The notes beneath the pieces were generated by a model that saw nothing but the letters and a program-made list of their open reading frames with translations, did no database searches and was not told the origin of the DNA. A stretch of 9,998 nt of DNA from Sulfurovum sp. (GTDB taxonomy: Bacteria; Campylobacterota; Campylobacteria; Campylobacterales; Sulfurovaceae), in contig DZAQ01000044.1 in assembly GCA_022729615.1 (NCBI GenBank), positions 1-9,998 on the forward strand, given 5' to 3'. Made by a program: the position numbers and the translations under genes. Positions within the stretch are counted from its first letter, which is position 1. Every line of letters begins with the position of its first letter. Below, one piece after another: positions 7,493 through 9,998 of this stretch.

Positions 7493-8140
7493 ATGAGACA
7501 ATATGAATCATATAAATGCAATATATGCGGCAATGAGATAGAGGTGCAGCATGTTGGCGGCGGCAAACTGGTCTGTTGCGGTGAAGCGATGCACTGTGTC
7601 ACTGAAAATCTTACCGCAGTAAATTTGATGAAGGCGTTTGCCGGAGAGAGTATGGCGAGAAATAAGTATGACCTTTTTGCCGATATTGCTCTTGAAGAGG
7701 GGTGGCATGCGATCGAACGCCATTTCCGCGAGGCAGCGATAAACGAAAAATGGCACGCAAGAGCCGAGTATAAAGCCTATCATAAACTTGTTGACGGTCA
7801 TGAAGTCGGCTCTACCATGCAAAATCTTGACACAGGTATGGCAGGCGAAAACTATGAACATACACAAATGTACCCGAACTTCGCCGCCATCGCCGAAGCG
7901 GAAGGGCATAAGGAGCTTGCGCGTCTTTTCAATGCTATCGCCAAGGTCGAAGTAGAACATGAGCGGGAATATATGGCTCTCAAACAGGCAATGATCGATG
8001 ATGGCTTCTTCTCAAGCGAAGATGAGGAGATCTGGGTTTGTGAAGTGTGCGGGCATATCCATCGTGGCAAAAAACCGCCAAAAGCATGCCCTCTATGCAA
8101 AGTACCGCAAGAGTATTTCAAGCGCGAGTACCTTTACTAG
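7493..8140 (+). CDS. rrc: Desulforubrerythrin (Rrc-type peroxide-reducing iron protein)
   Basis: Proteins of this build reduce hydrogen peroxide in the cytoplasm with electrons passed through their rubredoxin-like centres. The 215-residue product has three metal domains in order. An N-terminal desulforedoxin-like site uses Cys9, Cys12 and the adjacent pair Cys28-Cys29. A rubrerythrin four-helix diiron domain spans about 42-168, with Glu52, E85-x-x-H88, Glu119/Glu122 and E153-x-x-H156. A C-terminal rubredoxin-like site uses Cys183, Cys186, Cys199 and Cys202. This domain order is that of the desulforubrerythrin Rrc of Campylobacter jejuni, a known peroxide-defence protein. The start at 7493 is set by the strong AAGGAG. 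The gene stands alone between two AT-rich gaps with its own likely promoter, and its neighbours make an antioxidant thiol, giving a shared theme. Confidence 0.93.
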   Translation: MRQYESYKCNICGNEIEVQHVGGGKLVCCGEAMHCVTENLTAVNLMKAFAGESMARNKYDLFADIALEEGWHAIERHFREAAINEKWHARAEYKAYHKLVDGHEVGSTMQNLDTGMAGENYEHTQMYPNFAAIAEAEGHKELARLFNAIAKVEVEHEREYMALKQAMIDDGFFSSEDEEIWVCEVCGHIHRGKKPPKACPLCKVPQEYFKREYLY

Positions 8141-8175
8141 GTATCGGGTGGCTCAAAGTATCATGCAATTCAAGG

Positions 8176-8190
8176 GATTCTTCAAGAATC
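8176..8190. promoter_or_regulatory. Perfect palindrome just upstream of the dacB -10 (operator candidate)
   Basis: GATTCTT at 8176-8182 and AAGAATC at 8184-8190 form a perfect 7-bp inverted repeat around a single central base. It ends two bases before the extended -10 of the next gene, where a repressor or activator would act. As RNA it could form only a 5-bp stem with no U-tract, so it is not a convincing terminator. Confidence 0.4.
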
Positions 8191-8192
8191 TA

Positions 8193-8201
8193 TGTTAAAA
8201 T
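8193..8201 (+). promoter_or_regulatory. Extended -10 promoter of the PBP4-type gene
   Basis: TGTTAAAAT matches an extended -10 (TG-n-TAAAAT) with the hexamer at 8196-8201. Transcription would start near 8208, leaving a leader of about 26 bases before the ATG at 8234. No -35 is evident, as is common in Campylobacterota. Confidence 0.45.
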
Positions 8202-8222
8202 ATTGGTTTGTATTAATCAATA
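8201..8222. repeat. Interrupted inverted repeat in the dacB leader
   Basis: TATTGGTT at 8201-8208 can pair with AATCAATA at 8215-8222, with one G-U pair in RNA and a 6-base loop. It straddles the predicted transcription start and ends where the Shine-Dalgarno element begins. If transcription starts upstream of 8201 it could fold in the message; otherwise it may be a second operator or chance. Confidence 0.25.
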
Positions 8223-8233
8223 AGTGGAATTGC

Positions 8234-9952
8234 ATGAGAATAATTTTTTTACCAATAATCTTAATCTTTATTTTTATATCGTCTCTTTTCGGAGATACTC
8301 TTCCAAGTGATATCTCCTATATGATCAACAAAACGCAGCTTTCTTCCGAGAGTGTTTCAGTCTATGTCAAAGAGACGAAAACCGACAAAGTTGTCGCATC
8401 GCTCAATGTCGATAAGCAGATGGTGCCTGCATCGGTAGAGAAGGTCTATAGCGCTTATGCTGTGCTGCTTGAGCTTGGGTATGAGTATCGCTGGGCAACC
8501 CGATTTTATATGACCGGACAGCTTAGAAACGGCGTGCTTAATGGGGATTTGGTCGTCAAGGGTTTCGGGGATCCGACACTCAAGAGTTCCGATCTCCCCT
8601 CTATCGTGACGGCTCTCAAATCCAAAGGAATCAGAAAAATTACAGGCAATATCATCATCGACCGTACCTATTTCAATGTTCCCAAGCAAAACAGCTCCTT
8701 TTTTGACAAAAATATCTATAGCGCCTACAATGCGATGCCTGATGCCTTGATGTTCAATGAGCACCTTTCGACCTTTTCGATAGCTCCAAGCGGGGGACGG
8801 CATCAAGTCATCAAGAGTGTCCCCGGGGAGAGCTACAGAGTTGTCAACAATATCCAGTCAGTCGGAGGAGGGTGTGCGGCAGGCAGATCGTGGCCGAGTA
8901 TCTCGGTGGACAACTCCGGCAGTGTTGCCACACTGAGAGTCTCGGGAGCTCTTTCTGTGCAGTGTCCAAAACGGAGCTACACTTATATCGTAACAAGCTC
9001 CTATAGAGATTTTTACGATGCATTTGCTCATCAGCTCAAACGCTCCGGTATTGGTTATGGGGGGCAAATGAAGGTTGCCAGGCTTCCTGCAAGCGCAAAA
9101 ATACTCTATACGCACCACTCGGATACACTGGAAAAGATCATTTCAGAAACTTCAAAAGAGAGCAACAATCTCTACGCAAGACATCTGCTTCTCACGCTTG
9201 GCGCCAAGGTGTATGGGGATCCTGCCGATACCGATAAAGGGCGGAGAGCCATCGCGCAGATACTCAACCGCTACCGGCTGCTCGATACCCCCAAGTGCCA
9301 TATCGACAATGGCTGCGGGCTCTCCAGGGTGTCTCGGATCACTGCTCGAAGTTTGTCAAATGTGCTTGATCATGCCTATCAAAACTATGGAGACCGCTGG
9401 ATGAAAACGCTCTCTATAGCCGGAGTTGACGGAACGATCAAGAGGCGATTTCAAAATAGCAGTGTGAGAAATCGCGCATGGATGAAGACCGGAACGCTCG
9501 ATGATGCCAAAAATATCGCCGGATATGTCCAAAGCAGATCCGGAAAGCTCTATACGGTCGTGATCCTTGTCAACGGAAAGCAGGCGAAATGGAAAGGCAA
9601 AACTCTTGAAGATGATATTATCAAGTGGCTTATCGAGTATGATGGGGGAGCAATGTCGGTAGCGAGCAGTGTTCCATCACGGGAGCACAAAGAGAATGCT
9701 CAAAGACTCTGGGGCGATATCGACCAAGCGGCTACAAGCGGAAAATATTTTGTCCAAGCAGGTACTTTTGAGGCTGCGCCGGATGAGAAGTTTTTGTCCG
9801 ATCTTGACAATAAAACCCTCTCATATCGTATCATCAATGAAATAGGCGGGTATAAAGTCCTGATCGGTCCTTATGCCAGCCAAGCGCAAGCCAATACTGC
9901 ATTGGATACCATCAAAAAAGAGATAACTACCGCCTATGTGAGGCAACTGTAG
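8234..9952 (+). CDS. dacB: PBP4-type D-Ala-D-Ala carboxypeptidase/endopeptidase with C-terminal SPOR domain
   Basis: This periplasmic serine peptidase of the S13 family trims terminal D-Ala from peptidoglycan stem peptides and can cut cross-links. The 572-residue product starts with a signal peptide (residues 1-20, very hydrophobic, ending SSLFG). All three active-site motifs are present: Ser67-x-x-Lys70 in PASVEK, Ser310-x-Asn312 in ESNNLYA and Lys418-Thr-Gly in MKTGTLDD. A linker at about 470-500 leads to a C-terminal SPOR domain (about 503-572) with YFVQAGTF and YKVLIGPYAS, a fold that binds denuded septal glycan. E. coli PBP4 has no SPOR domain, so this is an unusual fusion. Cys214, Cys244, Cys355 and Cys361 could form disulfides; Cys361 sits where DGSGLSR normally has Ser. 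An in-frame ATG at 8192 overlaps the promoter. I prefer 8234, with AAGTGGA at 8222-8228 and a proper signal peptide start. Confidence 0.92.
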   Translation: MRIIFLPIILIFIFISSLFGDTLPSDISYMINKTQLSSESVSVYVKETKTDKVVASLNVDKQMVPASVEKVYSAYAVLLELGYEYRWATRFYMTGQLRNGVLNGDLVVKGFGDPTLKSSDLPSIVTALKSKGIRKITGNIIIDRTYFNVPKQNSSFFDKNIYSAYNAMPDALMFNEHLSTFSIAPSGGRHQVIKSVPGESYRVVNNIQSVGGGCAAGRSWPSISVDNSGSVATLRVSGALSVQCPKRSYTYIVTSSYRDFYDAFAHQLKRSGIGYGGQMKVARLPASAKILYTHHSDTLEKIISETSKESNNLYARHLLLTLGAKVYGDPADTDKGRRAIAQILNRYRLLDTPKCHIDNGCGLSRVSRITARSLSNVLDHAYQNYGDRWMKTLSIAGVDGTIKRRFQNSSVRNRAWMKTGTLDDAKNIAGYVQSRSGKLYTVVILVNGKQAKWKGKTLEDDIIKWLIEYDGGAMSVASSVPSREHKENAQRLWGDIDQAATSGKYFVQAGTFEAAPDEKFLSDLDNKTLSYRIINEIGGYKVLIGPYASQAQANTALDTIKKEITTAYVRQL

Positions 9953-9955
9953 CAG

Positions 9956-9998
9956 TCACTTGAGCGCCTCTTCAACTGCTTTGTCCTGCTCTTGTGTG
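9956..9998 (-). CDS. 3' end of a convergent gene of unknown function (partial)
   Basis: On the minus strand the last bases read as 13 sense codons ending TQEQDKAVEEALK and then TGA. The composition, with Glu, Lys and Ala spaced as in an amphipathic helix, looks like a real protein C-terminus. The stop lies 3 bases from the dacB stop, a typical compact convergent arrangement. The fragment is too short to assign a family, and a chance open frame cannot be excluded. Confidence 0.4.
   Translation of the reverse strand, partial: TQEQDKAVEEALK

Noticed and set aside
8141..8190. Terminator of the desulforubrerythrin gene at the GATTCTTCAAGAATC palindrome.
   Set aside because: The RNA stem would be only 5 bp and no run of T follows; the position just before an extended -10 fits an operator better.
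1..9998. Frequent GATCG/CGATC words throughout, suggesting an iterated palindrome such as HIP1.
   Set aside because: The words fall inside codons for Ile, Asp, Arg and Ser at many phases and fit codon preference. Without a count against a shuffled background there is no case for a functional repeat.
1..9998. CRISPR array, tRNA, rRNA, insertion sequence or prophage signs.
   Set aside because: No spaced direct repeats, cloverleaf-like segments, transposase motifs or terminal repeats were seen. Gene content is chromosomal and evenly composed.

Overview
The window looks like part of the chromosome of a free-living member of the Campylobacterota (Epsilonproteobacteria), plausibly a Sulfurimonas, Sulfuricurvum or Sulfurovum relative. 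The evidence is the apolipoprotein N-acyltransferase gene (lnt) placed divergently to yajC-secD-secF, a three-domain desulforubrerythrin of the type described as Rrc in Campylobacter jejuni, promoters of the extended -10 type without a clear -35, and dense gene packing. The species-level guess is inference. No mobile element, CRISPR array, tRNA or rRNA was seen, and no stretch over 300 bases lacks a gene.

Layout. Positions 1-1227 hold the minus-strand lnt gene, cut off at its 3' end by the window edge; it does not appear as a start-to-stop frame because its stop lies outside. About 27 bases away a plus-strand run begins: yajC (1255-1530), secD (1517-3082, overlapping yajC), secF (3092-4063), ovoA (4084-6195) and a PatB/MalY-type PLP lyase that is very probably ovoB (6198-7352). 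Gaps inside this run are overlaps or at most 20 bases, so it reads as one transcription unit. A 140-base AT-rich gap with an inverted repeat follows, then the desulforubrerythrin gene (7493-8140), a 93-base gap with a perfect small palindrome and an extended -10, and a penicillin-binding protein 4 type D,D-peptidase carrying a C-terminal SPOR domain (8234-9952). The last 43 bases appear to be the 3' end of a convergent minus-strand gene.

How the genes work together. YajC, SecD and SecF form the membrane accessory complex that drives late steps of Sec-dependent protein export, and Lnt finishes lipoproteins exported by that route. OvoA joins cysteine to histidine oxidatively and methylates the thiohistidine product, and OvoB cleaves the sulfoxide intermediate, so the pair encodes a complete route to ovothiol A, a small-molecule thiol antioxidant. 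The neighbouring desulforubrerythrin reduces peroxide, so the middle of the window has a shared oxidative-defence theme attached to a Sec operon. The PBP4-SPOR protein acts in the periplasm on peptidoglycan cross-links, probably at the division septum.

Most of the window is recognisable biology. The parts that deserve a second look are the compact ovoA-ovoB cassette behind secDF, unusual residues in the OvoB candidate, the PBP4-SPOR fusion with extra cysteines, and the two palindromic promoter regions at 7422-7460 and 8176-8222.
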